A stretch of 64,000 nt of DNA, taken from positions 1 to 64,000 of the forward strand of contig CAJQOM010000007.1 of NCBI GenBank assembly GCA_905479985.1. Reading direction: 5' to 3'. This DNA comes from an uncultured Gammaproteobacteria bacterium. Lineage in GTDB: Bacteria > Pseudomonadota > Gammaproteobacteria > Nitrosococcales > Methylophagaceae. The translations under genes were made by a program, and so were the position numbers. How positions within the stretch are numbered: the stretch's first letter is position 1; every line of letters starts with the position of its first letter. Below are positions 1 through 9,408 of this stretch, in pieces. A model generated the notes under the pieces. It was not told where the DNA came from. It saw only the letters and a list, made by a program, of their open reading frames with translations, and did no database searches.

Positions 1-173
1 CTAACTCATTTTGATGCTAATCGTTTACTTTTACATTGCTGTTTTATGTAAATTCATGCATCGGTTCTTTTTCGTAAGAATTGACCCAATGCAAGTATCC
101 ACATAGATTACTTGGTATTATTTTTTTAAAGAGCGCTTTGTTGCAACGTCATGTCTGCTACAAAGAAGCGAGA
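1..173 (-). other. Probable rRNA operon leader (boxB hairpin, boxA), incomplete at window edge
   Basis: On the minus strand, downstream of the promoter at 174-201, there is a hairpin (stem CTTTGT/ACAAAG plus GCA/TGC, 136-165) and directly after it GCTCTTTAA (126-134). This order, promoter then boxB-like hairpin then boxA, is that of gammaproteobacterial rrn leaders bound by the Nus antitermination factors. A following segment reading CTATGTGGATACTTGC also resembles the region after boxA in known leaders. The 16S gene itself would lie left of position 1 and cannot be seen. No protein gene is visible here. The rRNA assignment is inferred from the leader alone. Confidence 0.68.
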
Positions 174-201
174 ATTATACAGCCTCTCACCGGACTGTCA
201 A
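174..201 (-). promoter_or_regulatory. Consensus sigma-70 promoter, probably rrn P
   Basis: On the minus strand TTGACA (196-201) and TATAAT (174-179) match the consensus at all 12 positions with a 16-bp spacer. An AT-rich stretch lies upstream (about 202-240), as in an UP element, and TCTCGC follows the -10 like a GC-rich discriminator. It lies downstream of tRNA-Lys and points out of the window, which fits an rRNA operon promoter. Confidence 0.8.
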
Positions 202-268
202 TCTGTTATTGCTGAATTCTAAAACTAATTTAAAAAGCTGAAATACAAACAGATTGAAGATATAAATT

Positions 269-344
269 TGGTGGGCCGTCCGCGACTCGAACGCGGGACC
301 ATCGGATTAAAAGTCCGGTGCTCTACCAACTGAGCTAACGGCCC
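269..344 (-). tRNA. tRNA-Lys (anticodon TTT)
   Basis: The minus strand folds as a 76-nt tRNA: acceptor stem GGGCCGT/ACGGCCC, D-arm TAGCTCAGTTGGTAGAGC, anticodon loop CTTTTAA with anticodon TTT, T-loop TTCGAGT, discriminator A and an encoded CCA (269-271). It decodes AAA/AAG lysine codons. It sits between queC and the putative rrn promoter. tRNA-Lys genes also follow queC in Pseudomonas. No separate promoter was located. Confidence 0.97.
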
Positions 345-522
345 AAACCAAGCGCGGAATAATACCCGATTTATCAGAAATGGCAAGTCTAAAAACGAAT
401 AAAGCGTAAAAGCGGGGCCTTTTGCGTTAAAAATAACGATAACGCTGAACCGCTGCGACTATTTATATGACCAATGCTTGACGCGTCTATGACACAGTTA
501 GCCCACTATCCAACCGGTAGCC

Positions 523-1191
523 TTATTGATAACGTGTTGGATCAATCACGCCTGCTTGCTCAAAACCTTGCTGCCGAAAACGACAAGAATCGCATTTGCC
601 GCAAGCTTTGCCATCAAGATCGGCCTGGTAACAAGAGACTGTTTGACTGTAATCGATACCCAGCCTAAGACCTTGTTGAATAATATCAGCCTTGGTCATT
701 GTCATTAAGGGTGCTTTTACCGTTAACGTCTGACCTTCTACTCCGGCCTTAGTCGCCAGATTAGCCAATTGCTCGAAAGCACTAACAAATTCAGGTCGAC
801 AATCTGGATACCCCGAATAATCAACCGCATTCACGCCGACAAATATCGCGTGTGCAGACAACACCTCGGCCCAGCCTAAAGCAATTGAAAGAAAAACAGT
901 GTTCCTCGCAGGCACGTAAGTAACAGGAATACCTGCTTCATACTGCTCCGGCACTGCTATATTAGAATCAGTTAATGCAGAACCACCAATCGCACTTAGG
1001 TCGATATCGATGACTTTATGGTCTATAGCCCCATTTTGCCGCGACAATATCTTGGCCGCATTCAATTCAGCATGATGACGTTGCCCATAATTAAAGCTCA
1101 AGGTATAACACTCAAAACCTTGCTCTCTCGCCATGGCTAAAGCAGTGACAGAATCTAAACCACCGGATAATAAGACAACGGCACGTTTCAT
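523..1191 (-). CDS. queC: 7-cyano-7-deazaguanine synthase QueC
   Basis: QueC converts 7-carboxy-7-deazaguanine to preQ0 with ATP and ammonia, in the cytoplasm, on the way to the tRNA base queuosine. The 222-residue product has the PP-loop ATP motif LSGGLDS (residues 8-14) and the four zinc-binding cysteines near the C-terminus (C187, C197, C200, C203). I start it at the second in-frame Met because its ATG shares an ATGA with the queE stop, giving a 4-base overlap; a longer start at 1212 would add seven residues inside queE. The length is normal for the family. It is the last gene of the run that starts near ruvC and is followed by tRNA-Lys. Confidence 0.96.
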   Translation of the reverse strand: MKRAVVLLSGGLDSVTALAMAREQGFECYTLSFNYGQRHHAELNAAKILSRQNGAIDHKVIDIDLSAIGGSALTDSNIAVPEQYEAGIPVTYVPARNTVFLSIALGWAEVLSAHAIFVGVNAVDYSGYPDCRPEFVSAFEQLANLATKAGVEGQTLTVKAPLMTMTKADIIQQGLRLGIDYSQTVSCYQADLDGKACGKCDSCRFRQQGFEQAGVIDPTRYQ

Positions 1192-1832
1192 CGGCCTGGC
1201 TCGTCGTTCCACAAATATTTGTGTATTTGAAGTTGCATCCTAACCGGCAAATTGTCCTCGACTATCCAATCCGCTAAGTCCGCTGGGCTCAACTCACCAT
1301 GAATAGGTGAAAATAGTACTTCACATTGATCACTTAAACGGTACTCTGCCAACTTCTTCACCGCCCAGTCATAATCTTCACGGTGACAGACTACAAACTT
1401 AAGCTGATCGGTCGGCTTTAACAACGCAATATTGTCATAGCGATTTTTGGCTTCTTCTCCGGAACCTGGCGTTTTTAAGTCCATCACACACACCACGCGC
1501 GGATCAATATCAGTAATATCTATTGCCCCACTGGTTTCGAGCGAGACTTCCACGCCAAGATCACATAAAGATGTCAATAAGGGAAAACAAGCCTTTTGAG
1601 CCAGCGGCTCACCACCCGTCACCGTGACATAACGCGGTTGATAACTTTCAACTTTGGCCACAATGTCACTGTTGTCCATTTTCTCACCGCCATGAAAAGC
1701 ATAAGCGGTATCGCAAAACGTACAACGGAGTGGGCAACCTGTCAGGCGCACAAAAACAGTCGGCAAGCCAACGGTTCTCGTTTCACCTTGTAAGGAATAA
1801 AATATTTCTGTAATGCGACATTGGAGCGACAT
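1188..1832 (-). CDS. queE: 7-carboxy-7-deazaguanine synthase QueE (radical SAM)
   Basis: QueE is a radical SAM enzyme that rearranges 6-carboxytetrahydropterin to 7-carboxy-7-deazaguanine, the step before QueC. The 214-residue protein has the CX3CX2C cluster motif at C33, C37 and C40, followed by DTAYAF. It also has the TVTGGEP motif of SAM-binding proteins. It overlaps queC by 4 bases, so the two are probably translated together. The upstream neighbour is cpoB, 14 bases away. This placement after tol-pal is conserved in Pseudomonas. No queD or queF is present in the window. Confidence 0.95.
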   Translation of the reverse strand: MSLQCRITEIFYSLQGETRTVGLPTVFVRLTGCPLRCTFCDTAYAFHGGEKMDNSDIVAKVESYQPRYVTVTGGEPLAQKACFPLLTSLCDLGVEVSLETSGAIDITDIDPRVVCVMDLKTPGSGEEAKNRYDNIALLKPTDQLKFVVCHREDYDWAVKKLAEYRLSDQCEVLFSPIHGELSPADLADWIVEDNLPVRMQLQIHKYLWNDEPGR

Positions 1833-1846
1833 AACGAACCTAAAGC

Positions 1847-2698
1847 TTAATTAGCCTCTTTTTCTATACGTTCTAAACGCACTTTCGCCAACCGCGCCGC
1901 AGACGTTGTTGGATACTCATCCATCACTTTACTTAAATTGGCCGTTGCTACATCGACTTGGCCCAATTCATATTGACTAAAGCCCTGTTTTAACATGGCA
2001 TCAGCGACCTTGCTACTAACCGGAAACTGCTCTATTACCACTTGAAACGCTGCAATAGCCGCATCAAAATTCCGTAAGACATAGTTCGCTTCACCTTGCC
2101 AATAGTAAGCATTGGGCAAATAGCTACTTTGTGGATATTGCTCAGGAAAAACAGACAATGCGGCGATCGCATCTTCATATTGCCCACCACGCAATGTTTG
2201 TAAAGCCGCTTGGTAAGCCGCCTCACCATTTTCAACAGCCACCGGTGACGCTGGTAATGGCGTCGACACCTTCGCTTTAACAGCTTTAGTTGCCGTCTTT
2301 GTTGATTTTTCAACAACCGACACAGTACGTTTTGGCACATCGACCGTTTCAGTAATCACCGGTTGCAATGCCGTCTTACCCGGTGCTTGCGTTGGTGCTA
2401 TTGCAGTCATATTTGATTGCAAACGGCCGTCTAAATCAATATACATCTCACGTTGACGACGCTTCATTGTTTCAAGCTGATGTCTCAAGGTCTCATTGTC
2501 ACCATTAAGACGTTGCACTTCATTTTGTAACTGATCCACACGTCCTAATAAAGACACTAAGCCTTGGCCTTTGACTATTCGCTCTAATCGCGCAATGCGT
2601 TCCAGCAAGACGTCATCATCAGCCCAAGCAACTTGAACCGTCATCGGTGCAATCAATACGCTAACGATCAGCGCTTTTTTCAATACATTTTTCATCAT
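1847..2698 (-). CDS. cpoB: Cell division coordinator CpoB (YbgF), TPR protein of Tol-Pal
   Basis: CpoB is a periplasmic TolA-binding protein that couples outer-membrane constriction to septal peptidoglycan synthesis. The 283-residue product has a signal peptide with a likely cut after AWA (residue 26) and a coiled coil with heptad leucines (about 30-90) that trimerises in homologues. A Ser/Thr/Lys/Ala-rich linker (about 95-150) and C-terminal tetratricopeptide repeats (about 155-283) follow. The start overlaps the pal stop by one base (TAATG), as is usual for this pair. A second Met follows directly; either start is possible. Confidence 0.93.
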   Translation of the reverse strand: MMKNVLKKALIVSVLIAPMTVQVAWADDDVLLERIARLERIVKGQGLVSLLGRVDQLQNEVQRLNGDNETLRHQLETMKRRQREMYIDLDGRLQSNMTAIAPTQAPGKTALQPVITETVDVPKRTVSVVEKSTKTATKAVKAKVSTPLPASPVAVENGEAAYQAALQTLRGGQYEDAIAALSVFPEQYPQSSYLPNAYYWQGEANYVLRNFDAAIAAFQVVIEQFPVSSKVADAMLKQGFSQYELGQVDVATANLSKVMDEYPTTSAARLAKVRLERIEKEAN

Positions 2699-3291
2699 TA
2701 TCGACCTGTGTAAATTAACTCAACACGACGATTATTTTGCCAATTTTCTTCGCCATCACCTTCATTTTGTGGCCGCTCTTCACCAAAACTTGTCACTTGA
2801 AATTGATTAGCACTCGCGCCTTGAATCATTAGAATCTGACGAATTGCCAAAGCACGACGTTCCCCTAATGCTAAGTTATATTCACGAGAACCACGTTGAT
2901 CAGTATGACCTTCCAAACGAACACGTGCACTTGGGTTATCAGCCAAAAACGCAGCATGTGCTTCTAATGTTAAATAGTCTTGCTCTCTGACCGAGCTACT
3001 ATCATATTCAAAGTAAACAACTCGATTCGACAAAGCATTGGCAGGATCATCAAGACTATCGCCCTGATAAGCACCTTCACCGACAATGACTTGCGTCTCA
3101 GCGCCATCACCGATATCCGTGCCATTAACACCACTGCCATCAATACCGTCGGTTGAAACTCCGCGATCTTCAACAACGACACCACCTTCGCCATCCATCA
3201 AACCATCATCACTGCCATTCAGGCCCAAGGTATTACAGCCTGACAACCAGACTAGTGCAAAAGCAATTGAACTTAATTTAACTAATTTCAT
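2698..3291 (-). CDS. pal: Peptidoglycan-associated lipoprotein Pal
   Basis: Pal is an outer-membrane lipoprotein that binds peptidoglycan and TolB, tethering the outer membrane. The lipobox LSGC puts the lipidated cysteine at residue 19. A Gly/Asp-rich linker (about 20-80) with repeated short DG/DGSG motifs is longer than in E. coli. The OmpA-like domain fills about 85-197 and contains GHTDQRGS with the residues that bind diaminopimelate. The total length is 197, against about 173 in E. coli, the difference being the linker. It lies 21 bases after tolB. Confidence 0.96.
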   Translation of the reverse strand: MKLVKLSSIAFALVWLSGCNTLGLNGSDDGLMDGEGGVVVEDRGVSTDGIDGSGVNGTDIGDGAETQVIVGEGAYQGDSLDDPANALSNRVVYFEYDSSSVREQDYLTLEAHAAFLADNPSARVRLEGHTDQRGSREYNLALGERRALAIRQILMIQGASANQFQVTSFGEERPQNEGDGEENWQNNRRVELIYTGR

Positions 3292-3312
3292 AGGAAGACT
3301 CCTGTTGATTAT

Positions 3313-4611
3313 TTATTTTCTGATTGGTGACCAAGCTGGTTCACGCACATCAATACCTGTTTCGCCTAAACGTTGATGAAAATTGCCATCAACAGACACT
3401 GCCGCCAGAATACCTTTGCCATTTTGCTCGGTAGCATACAGGATCAGGCGTCCATTAGGCGCAAAGCTCGGCGACTCATCCTTACCGCGTTCTGTTAATA
3501 CATTCACTGCACCGGTTTCCAAGTCCTGCACCGCAATATAGAATTTGCCTTTCAAAGCATGCATCATCGTCAAATAACGACCATCAGCCGAGATATCCGG
3601 CGATGCATTGTAACGGCCTTCAAACGTCAAGCGCTCGGCTCGACCGCCGGTTGCGGGTACTTTATAAATCTGTGGTCGCCCACCTCTATCTGAAGTAAAC
3701 ACTAGCTCATGACCATTAGGCATCCAAACAGCTTCTGTATCAATCGATTGAGAACTATGGGTCACGCGGGTCAAGGCTTTGGTCGCAATGTCCATCACGT
3801 AAATCTCAGGATTTCCGCCTTTCGACAACGTCATCGCTAATTTTCGACCATCTGGCGACCAACTCGGTGCACTATTTAAACCTTTAAAGGTCGCTAAAGC
3901 CGTTCTTTTACCACTCCGCATCTCTTGGATAAAGATTTCAGCTTTGCCATTTTCAAAAGACACATAACTTAAACGTTCTCCTTCTGGAGACCAGTTTGGC
4001 GATAATATCGGTTGCTTAGATTGCAAAACAGTACGTGGGTTTGCCCCGTCAGAATCAGAGATTTGTAATGCATAACGACGGCTACCATCGGCATTTTTAA
4101 GCACAGAAACAAACGCTAAACGCGTAGAAAACACTCCTTGCTCGCCCGTCAATGCTTGATAAACTTGATCGGCAATTTGATGTGCGACCCGGCGTAAACC
4201 TGAAGCTGGCACCTGATAACGCTTACCGACTAACTGTTGCGCCTTATAAACATCAAACAACTGGAATTGCACTTGATAAGTCTGACCATCAACACTACTG
4301 ACTTTACCAACCAATAGTCCCTCTGAACGTAATAACCGCCAATCCTTAAAATTGATTTCACTTTTTTCATGTGGTGTCGAAATCAAATCTTGTTGTGGCA
4401 AAGGCGCGAAGCGGCCACTTCGTTCCAAGTCGTTTCTAACAATGGCCGAAATATCTTCTGATGCCGCAAAACCCTCATAGCCAAATGGCACGACGGCTAT
4501 CGGTAATGCCGCTTCTGAACCACCGGTAATTTCGATAACCAATTCGGCTCGGGCTTGCCATGGCATGAGCATCGCAAATAGCGACAATCCGATTAATAAG
4601 CTTCTGATCAT
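3313..4611 (-). CDS. tolB: Tol-Pal system protein TolB
   Basis: TolB is the periplasmic beta-propeller partner of Pal and TolA. The 432-residue product has a signal peptide cut after ARA (residue 22) and an N-terminal domain beginning with VIEITGG that carries the TolA-binding peptide. A C-terminal propeller follows with repeated blade motifs such as SPNWSPEG, APSWSPDG and SPSFAPNG. The length matches E. coli TolB (430). It lies 12 bases after tolA and 21 before pal, in a single transcription direction. Confidence 0.96.
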   Translation of the reverse strand: MIRSLLIGLSLFAMLMPWQARAELVIEITGGSEAALPIAVVPFGYEGFAASEDISAIVRNDLERSGRFAPLPQQDLISTPHEKSEINFKDWRLLRSEGLLVGKVSSVDGQTYQVQFQLFDVYKAQQLVGKRYQVPASGLRRVAHQIADQVYQALTGEQGVFSTRLAFVSVLKNADGSRRYALQISDSDGANPRTVLQSKQPILSPNWSPEGERLSYVSFENGKAEIFIQEMRSGKRTALATFKGLNSAPSWSPDGRKLAMTLSKGGNPEIYVMDIATKALTRVTHSSQSIDTEAVWMPNGHELVFTSDRGGRPQIYKVPATGGRAERLTFEGRYNASPDISADGRYLTMMHALKGKFYIAVQDLETGAVNVLTERGKDESPSFAPNGRLILYATEQNGKGILAAVSVDGNFHQRLGETGIDVREPAWSPIRK

Positions 4612-4623
4612 AATTCTGCCCTT

Positions 4624-5595
4624 CTACTTAGGGTTAAAAACAAATGTAAAATCTCGTAACGCTGCGGCCGCTTTTGGATCACTCGGTTGCGGCCAAGGTG
4701 CGGCTTTATATACTGCTGACTCCGCTGTTCTATCAAAAATAGCATTACCACTACTTTTAACCACGGTAACTTGTCTGACATCACCACCCGGCAATAAGCT
4801 CACTCGCAATGTGCATTGCATGCCTTTTGTCGCATTGCCTGGTTCACTCCAATAGCGTTTAATGCGTTGGCGAATCATCCCCATATGTTGATTCACAACA
4901 CCTGAAATTCGACGCTCTTCACGTTCGCGTTCTTCAGTGGCCAAGCTTTCCTGCAGCAGTCGGTCTGCTTCTGCTTTTTTTCGCTTTTCTTCATCCGCTA
5001 AGCGTTGCTTTTCAGCCGCTTGTCGTTTTTTCTCTTCCGCTGCCTTGCGGTCTTTTTCCGCCTTTAACTTCTTGGCCTCTTCAGCCTTCTGCTTCTGCGC
5101 TTCTTGTTCTTTCTGCTTTTTAAGTTCTGCCGCTTTTTTCTCTTCTACTTGTCGTTTTTCTTCAGCTAAACGGGCTTTCTCGGCTTCGACTTTACGTTTG
5201 ACTTCTTCATCTCGTTTTTTCTGTTCGGCAATTTTATTCTCACGTTCTTGATCGAGTTTGCGCTGCTTTTCTTGCTCTATTCTTAACTTTTCTTTTTCAC
5301 GTTCCAGTGCGGCTTTCTCTTTCTCGGCTTTCGCCTCAGCTTCTTTTTGTTTAATCGCTTCTAACCGGGCCGTTTCTGCTGTTTTTTGCTCTTCAATTCG
5401 GTCTTTTCTATCAGAAATATCATCTAATACTTGCTGCTCATCAATCACCGTGGCTTGAACGATATCCACTGCCGCCGGCATCACGACCGTTTCTGAGGCA
5501 GAATCAAAACCCATAAACAACAAAACCACCAAAATAATATGTAAGGCAACGGCATAACTACCTGCAATAATATTTTCTATCCATTGCTTTTTCAT
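4624..5595 (-). CDS. tolA: Tol-Pal system protein TolA
   Basis: TolA spans the periplasm from the inner membrane and passes proton-motive energy from TolQR to Pal/TolB. The 323 residues comprise one N-terminal membrane helix (about 13-33) and a long charged Lys/Glu/Ala helix (about 60-225) rich in EEKRKA-type repeats. A compact C-terminal domain with two cysteines and a GDV-VKSSG core follows (about 230-323). The helical domain is shorter than in E. coli (421 residues in all). The low-complexity coding produces long open frames on the other strand that are not genes. It lies 6 bases after tolR. Confidence 0.95.
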   Translation of the reverse strand: MKKQWIENIIAGSYAVALHIILVVLLFMGFDSASETVVMPAAVDIVQATVIDEQQVLDDISDRKDRIEEQKTAETARLEAIKQKEAEAKAEKEKAALEREKEKLRIEQEKQRKLDQERENKIAEQKKRDEEVKRKVEAEKARLAEEKRQVEEKKAAELKKQKEQEAQKQKAEEAKKLKAEKDRKAAEEKKRQAAEKQRLADEEKRKKAEADRLLQESLATEEREREERRISGVVNQHMGMIRQRIKRYWSEPGNATKGMQCTLRVSLLPGGDVRQVTVVKSSGNAIFDRTAESAVYKAAPWPQPSDPKAAAALRDFTFVFNPK

Positions 5596-5601
5596 ACTGG
5601 C

Positions 5602-6057
5602 TTAATTGTCGCCCCGTTCAAGCTCCGTCGCTTGTGTAATCAAACCCACACTCGGCGCGCCCGCATCTTGTAGCAATGCCATTAAAGCAACAACACGGCC
5701 ATAATCAACAGCCGTATCGCCCTTGACCATCACGGGTGTATTCGGGCTGCGACCCAATACAGCACTCACTTTTGAACGCAAAGCATCTGACCCAATCGGG
5801 TCATCTTGTTTATCGCCAATCCCCACATAAAACAAACCTTGTGCATCAACGGACACAATCAATGGTTCGCTATTATCCTCACTGGGTTCAACGGGGTTCG
5901 CACTGGCCTGTGGCAAATCAACCTGTACACCTTGCGTTAACATCGGTGCCGTAATCATAAAAATAATCAGCAAAACCAACATCACATCAATATAAGGTAC
6001 AACATTGATCTCAGCCATCGGCTTCCGGCGTTGTCGTCTTTGATAATGAAGTGCCAT
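5602..6057 (-). CDS. tolR: Tol-Pal system protein TolR
   Basis: TolR, an ExbD/TolR family protein, forms the proton channel with TolQ. The 151-residue product has the conserved MAEINVVPYIDVMLVLL segment at about 14-30. The membrane aspartate in YIDVML (about residue 24) is the proton-carrying residue in the family. A periplasmic domain ends with a short amphipathic tail. The spacing is 15 bases to tolQ and 6 to tolA. Confidence 0.96.
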   Translation of the reverse strand: MALHYQRRQRRKPMAEINVVPYIDVMLVLLIIFMITAPMLTQGVQVDLPQASANPVEPSEDNSEPLIVSVDAQGLFYVGIGDKQDDPIGSDALRSKVSAVLGRSPNTPVMVKGDTAVDYGRVVALMALLQDAGAPSVGLITQATELERGDN

Positions 6058-6072
6058 GATTAATGATCCAAC

Positions 6073-6741
6073 TTAATCATGTTGACGCTGTAAAATAGAA
6101 GAAAACTCTTCTAAGAACGTGTCATATCGATTAATCAAACGTTCTACTTCGTGTGAGTAACGGTTATAAGCAATCACAGCTGGTATCGCGGCAAATAAAC
6201 CCATTGCTGTCGCAATCAGTGCTTCTGCAATCCCCGGTGCGACCATTCCTAATGTTGCTTGCTGCACATTACCCAACGCGCGAAAAGAATTCATAATCCC
6301 CCAGACCGTACCAAATAAGCCTATATATGGACTTGTTGATCCCGCGGTTGCTAAAAAGGGTAATGACATCTCTAATTGATCCACTTCTCTGGCCAAAGAG
6401 ATACGCATCACGCGTTGCGCCCCTTCCAGTACGATAGCGGAATCGGGTCCAGATTTTTTTAGCCGAACAAACTCTTTAAAACCCACCTCAAATATCCCTT
6501 CCATCCCACGACTCGCATGAGGGCGTGAAGAAATATCTTCATAGAGTTTATTCAGTTCATTTCCAGACCAAAACTTATCTTCAAAAGAATCGGCATCTTG
6601 TTTCGCTTGAACCAATTCATTTCGCTTTTTGAAAATCAATAGCCACGAATAAACCGAAATAGCGAGTAACGCTAACATCACCAATTTCACCACCAAACTG
6701 GCTTCGGAAATCAACGTTATCATTGAGAGATCAGCATTCAC
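6073..6741 (-). CDS. tolQ: Tol-Pal system protein TolQ
   Basis: TolQ is the MotA/TolQ/ExbB-type inner membrane channel subunit of the Tol motor. The 222-residue protein has a first membrane helix at about 14-36, a cytoplasmic loop with FEDKFWSG and GFKEFVRL, and two later helices. The signature GLFGTVWGIM...QATLGMVAPGIAEALIATAMG is complete. I take the GTG at 6741 as the start because GGAG lies about 9 bases upstream and the length then matches E. coli. The alternative is the ATG at 6723. With the GTG start it overlaps ybgC by 11 bases. Confidence 0.95.
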   Translation of the reverse strand: MNADLSMITLISEASLVVKLVMLALLAISVYSWLLIFKKRNELVQAKQDADSFEDKFWSGNELNKLYEDISSRPHASRGMEGIFEVGFKEFVRLKKSGPDSAIVLEGAQRVMRISLAREVDQLEMSLPFLATAGSTSPYIGLFGTVWGIMNSFRALGNVQQATLGMVAPGIAEALIATAMGLFAAIPAVIAYNRYSHEVERLINRYDTFLEEFSSILQRQHD

Positions 6742-7138
6742 CGTCTTGTAACTCCGTCATCATAAAAGCAGGAATCGGCATCGGCCGAAATCGAATTGCA
6801 TCCAAACAAGCCACTTTGACCTCAGCTTGGCACAACAGTTCATCATTACAAAAAACTTTCTGGTCAAACAGCAAACTGGCACCTTGTGCCGACACCAGAC
6901 TATTACGGACAATTAAAGCATCATTAAAGCGCGCTGGACGTTTAAATTGAATCTGCATTGAATGCACAGCAAAAATGCATTGGTGTTGGTCAATCAAGAC
7001 ATCTTGCTCAAAACCCAGGCTACGCAACCATTCAGTGCGAGCCCGCTCCATAAAATTCAAATATTGGGCGTGATAAACCACACCGCCTGAGTCAGTATCT
7101 TCATAATAAACTCGGACAGGCCAATCAAATTCAACCAT
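6731..7138 (-). CDS. ybgC: Acyl-CoA thioesterase YbgC
   Basis: YbgC is a hotdog-fold cytoplasmic acyl-CoA thioesterase encoded as the first gene of tol-pal clusters. The 135-residue product has the family motif [17 protein letters not shown] near the N-terminus, with the catalytic aspartate at D16. The start overlaps the ruvB stop by 8 bases and the end overlaps tolQ, so ruvB-ybgC-tolQ is translationally packed. The physiological substrate is unsettled in the family; phospholipid-related acyl thioesters have been proposed. Confidence 0.94.
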   Translation of the reverse strand: MVEFDWPVRVYYEDTDSGGVVYHAQYLNFMERARTEWLRSLGFEQDVLIDQHQCIFAVHSMQIQFKRPARFNDALIVRNSLVSAQGASLLFDQKVFCNDELLCQAEVKVACLDAIRFRPMPIPAFMMTELQDGEC

Positions 7139-8153
7139 CGTGTGTTTTCGCTGAATCGGCTGACAATCCTAAATGCAACCAAGCACGCTTAGTCGCCACC
7201 CTGCCACGCGGTGTACGCATAATAAAACCTTCTTGAATCAAATAAGGTTCCAACACATCCTCGATCGTACCGCGTTCTTCGCCAATCGCAGCCGCCAAGT
7301 TATCAATCCCGACTGGGCCACCTTCAAATTTCTCAATAATGGCCTTCAGAAGCTTTCTATCCAACATATCAAAGCCATTATCATCAACATCTAATAAATC
7401 TAATGCCTGTCTTGCCACTTCAACGGTAATCTGACCATCAAACTTCACTTCAGCGTAGTCACGAACCCGACGTAATAAACGATTCGCAATGCGCGGGGTA
7501 CCGCGAGAACGTCGCGCTATTTCGACGGCGCCGCTGACATCCAATTCAACGCCAAAGATACGCGCACTCCGTTGTACAATCGTGCTCAAATCTTCCGGCG
7601 AATAAAATTCTAGGCGCTGCACGATGCCAAAACGATCTCGCAGCGGTGATGTCAATGATCCCGCGCGCGTCGTGGCACCGACTAACGTAAACGGCTCTAA
7701 CTCTAGCTTAATAGAGCGCGCAGCAGGCCCCTCACCAATCATAATATCTAACTGGTAATCTTCCATTGCGGGATACAACACTTCTTCAACAATCGGGCTT
7801 AAGCGGTGAATTTCGTCCACAAACAACACATCGTTTGGTTCTAGGTTAGTTAATAACGCAGCCAGGTCACCCGGCCGTTCCAAAACCGGGCCAGAGGTTT
7901 GCTTTACATTAACGCCCATTTCATTGGCAATAATATTAGCTAAAGTCGTTTTACCCAGACCGGGAGGGCCGAAAATTAAGGTGTGGTCTAATGCTTCGCC
8001 ACGTTGTCGAGCGGCAGAAACAAATAATTCCATTTGTTCACGCACAACGGGTTGGCCTATATAATCTGCAAGGCGAGCAGGTCGAATAGCTGTATCTTGA
8101 TCTTGATGCGCTTCATCAAGTTGAGCGACAGCAGAGATAAAGCGATCTTCCAT
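7131..8153 (-). CDS. ruvB: Holliday junction branch migration ATPase RuvB
   Basis: RuvB is the AAA+ hexameric motor that drives branch migration of Holliday junctions with RuvA. The 340-residue protein has Walker [10 protein letters not shown] (62-70), Walker B DEIH (113-116), a GATTRAG sensor region, and a C-terminal winged-helix DNA-binding domain ending with TPRGR. Its length is normal. It overlaps ybgC at the 3' end. The 111 bases separating it from ruvA are the widest gap in this run, so a separate promoter there is possible, but none was identified. Confidence 0.97.
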   Translation of the reverse strand: MEDRFISAVAQLDEAHQDQDTAIRPARLADYIGQPVVREQMELFVSAARQRGEALDHTLIFGPPGLGKTTLANIIANEMGVNVKQTSGPVLERPGDLAALLTNLEPNDVLFVDEIHRLSPIVEEVLYPAMEDYQLDIMIGEGPAARSIKLELEPFTLVGATTRAGSLTSPLRDRFGIVQRLEFYSPEDLSTIVQRSARIFGVELDVSGAVEIARRSRGTPRIANRLLRRVRDYAEVKFDGQITVEVARQALDLLDVDDNGFDMLDRKLLKAIIEKFEGGPVGIDNLAAAIGEERGTIEDVLEPYLIQEGFIMRTPRGRVATKRAWLHLGLSADSAKTHDG

Positions 8154-8264
8154 CTCGTTTTCCTACAGGGCCATAAAGAATAGAGACATTATCTCAAACC
8201 AGCGCCATCTTCACACTGTTATTTTTAGACGCGGTATATCAGGATAAATTTGAGTAGTAAATAT

Positions 8265-8858
8265 TCACTTACTTTGTAATGCTTGCCTAATAAGTTCTTC
8301 GGTATTCAAATTCTCGCCCGCAACAACTCTGACCATTTTATCTGCTTCAGCAGGCTTGTAACCCAAGGCCACAAGCGCTTCAATCGCCTCATCTTTCGCC
8401 CCGGCCAATTTAGCCGCTTCGGATACAACTGGTTTCAACCCCATTGCACCACTGACTTCTTTCAAACGATCACGCATTTCGATAATAAGTCTTTCTGCCG
8501 TCTTTTTACCAACACCCGGCAGTCGTGTCAGACTCGCCGCATCACCTTCTTGAACACTCCGGGCAAAATCATCCACATCGCTGCCTGACAAAATGGTCAA
8601 GGCCAGTTTTGCACCGACGCCATTTACTTTTAATAAACTGCGAAACAATAATCGCTCGCGAACAGTGGCAAAACCATAGAGTAATTGCGCATCTTCTCGG
8701 ACGATCAAATGGGTGAAAAGACTGACCTCTTCGTTCACTCCCGGTAAGTGACAGAATGTCGACATCGGAGCAGCCACTTCGTAGCCAACGCCTTGCACAT
8801 CAAGCACCAAATCTGGCGCCTGCTTATCAAGAATAATCCCGCGTAGCCGTCCAATCAT
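8265..8858 (-). CDS. ruvA: Holliday junction binding protein RuvA
   Basis: RuvA binds four-way junctions as a tetramer and loads RuvB. The 197-residue product has the N-terminal OB fold beginning MIGRLRG. It has the double helix-hairpin-helix region with LLKVNGVGAKLAL and LTRLPGVGKKTAERL (about 70-125), an acidic-pin region, and a C-terminal three-helix domain (about 150-197) that contacts RuvB. Its start shares an ATGA with the stop of ruvC, a 4-base overlap that implies coupled translation. Confidence 0.97.
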   Translation of the reverse strand: MIGRLRGIILDKQAPDLVLDVQGVGYEVAAPMSTFCHLPGVNEEVSLFTHLIVREDAQLLYGFATVRERLLFRSLLKVNGVGAKLALTILSGSDVDDFARSVQEGDAASLTRLPGVGKKTAERLIIEMRDRLKEVSGAMGLKPVVSEAAKLAGAKDEAIEALVALGYKPAEADKMVRVVAGENLNTEELIRQALQSK

Positions 8859-9397
8859 CTGCCGTAACGCCCCCCACGACGAGAAGTGCGCATGCCTTCT
8901 GGTAGCTTACTGTTTTTTGTGCCACTGACATCGGCAAAGTTAGCATGCGTTATCGCACAGGCCAACGCATCGGCCGCATCTTCGTCCGGCAGTTCTGGCA
9001 AAGTTAAAATAATCGACATCATATATTGCACTTGGTCTTTTTTCGCATGGCCATTACCGACCACCGCTTTTTTAATTTGGGTGGCGGTATATTCATGGAC
9101 GGGCAAGTTCTGGTTAACACCAGCACAAATAGCAGCGCCACGCGCTTGCCCTAGTTTCAACGCTGAGTCTGCATTTTTATGTAAAAACACTTTCTCAATG
9201 GCCATCATATCTGGCTTATAACGTTCTATCAGCTCCGTTAAACCAATAAATATTTGTCCTAGCCTATCAGGGAAATCACCATCTCCGACCATCAAGCGCC
9301 CATTGATGACATGTTCTATTTTTCGATTATTAAGCTCAATAATGCCAAAGCCCGTTTTTCTCGAACCAGGGTCGATACCTAGAATACGGGGCATCAA
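8855..9397 (-). CDS. ruvC: Holliday junction resolvase RuvC
   Basis: RuvC is the RNase H-fold endonuclease that cuts Holliday junctions. The 180 residues contain the catalytic acidic residues in ILGIDPG (D9), AIEKVF (E68) and the DEDAADALACAITH helix (about 138-152). Two Met codons start the frame; the second gives the usual MPRILGIDPG beginning. It overlaps ruvA by 4 bases and lies 11 bases after the YebC gene, the common gammaproteobacterial order. Confidence 0.96.
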   Translation of the reverse strand: MMPRILGIDPGSRKTGFGIIELNNRKIEHVINGRLMVGDGDFPDRLGQIFIGLTELIERYKPDMMAIEKVFLHKNADSALKLGQARGAAICAGVNQNLPVHEYTATQIKKAVVGNGHAKKDQVQYMMSIILTLPELPDEDAADALACAITHANFADVSGTKNSKLPEGMRTSRRGGRYGR

Positions 9398-9408
9398 TAG
9401 CGGCCTAA

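Noticed and set aside
399-428. Terminator after queC
   Set aside because: The stem AAAAG/CTTTT is short with a mismatch just outside it, and it does not lead into a good T tract.
4937-5458. Two open frames on the plus strand, rich in Ser, Phe and Cys
   Set aside because: They are mirror images of the Lys/Glu/Ala-rich TolA helix on the minus strand and have no start signal or family resemblance.
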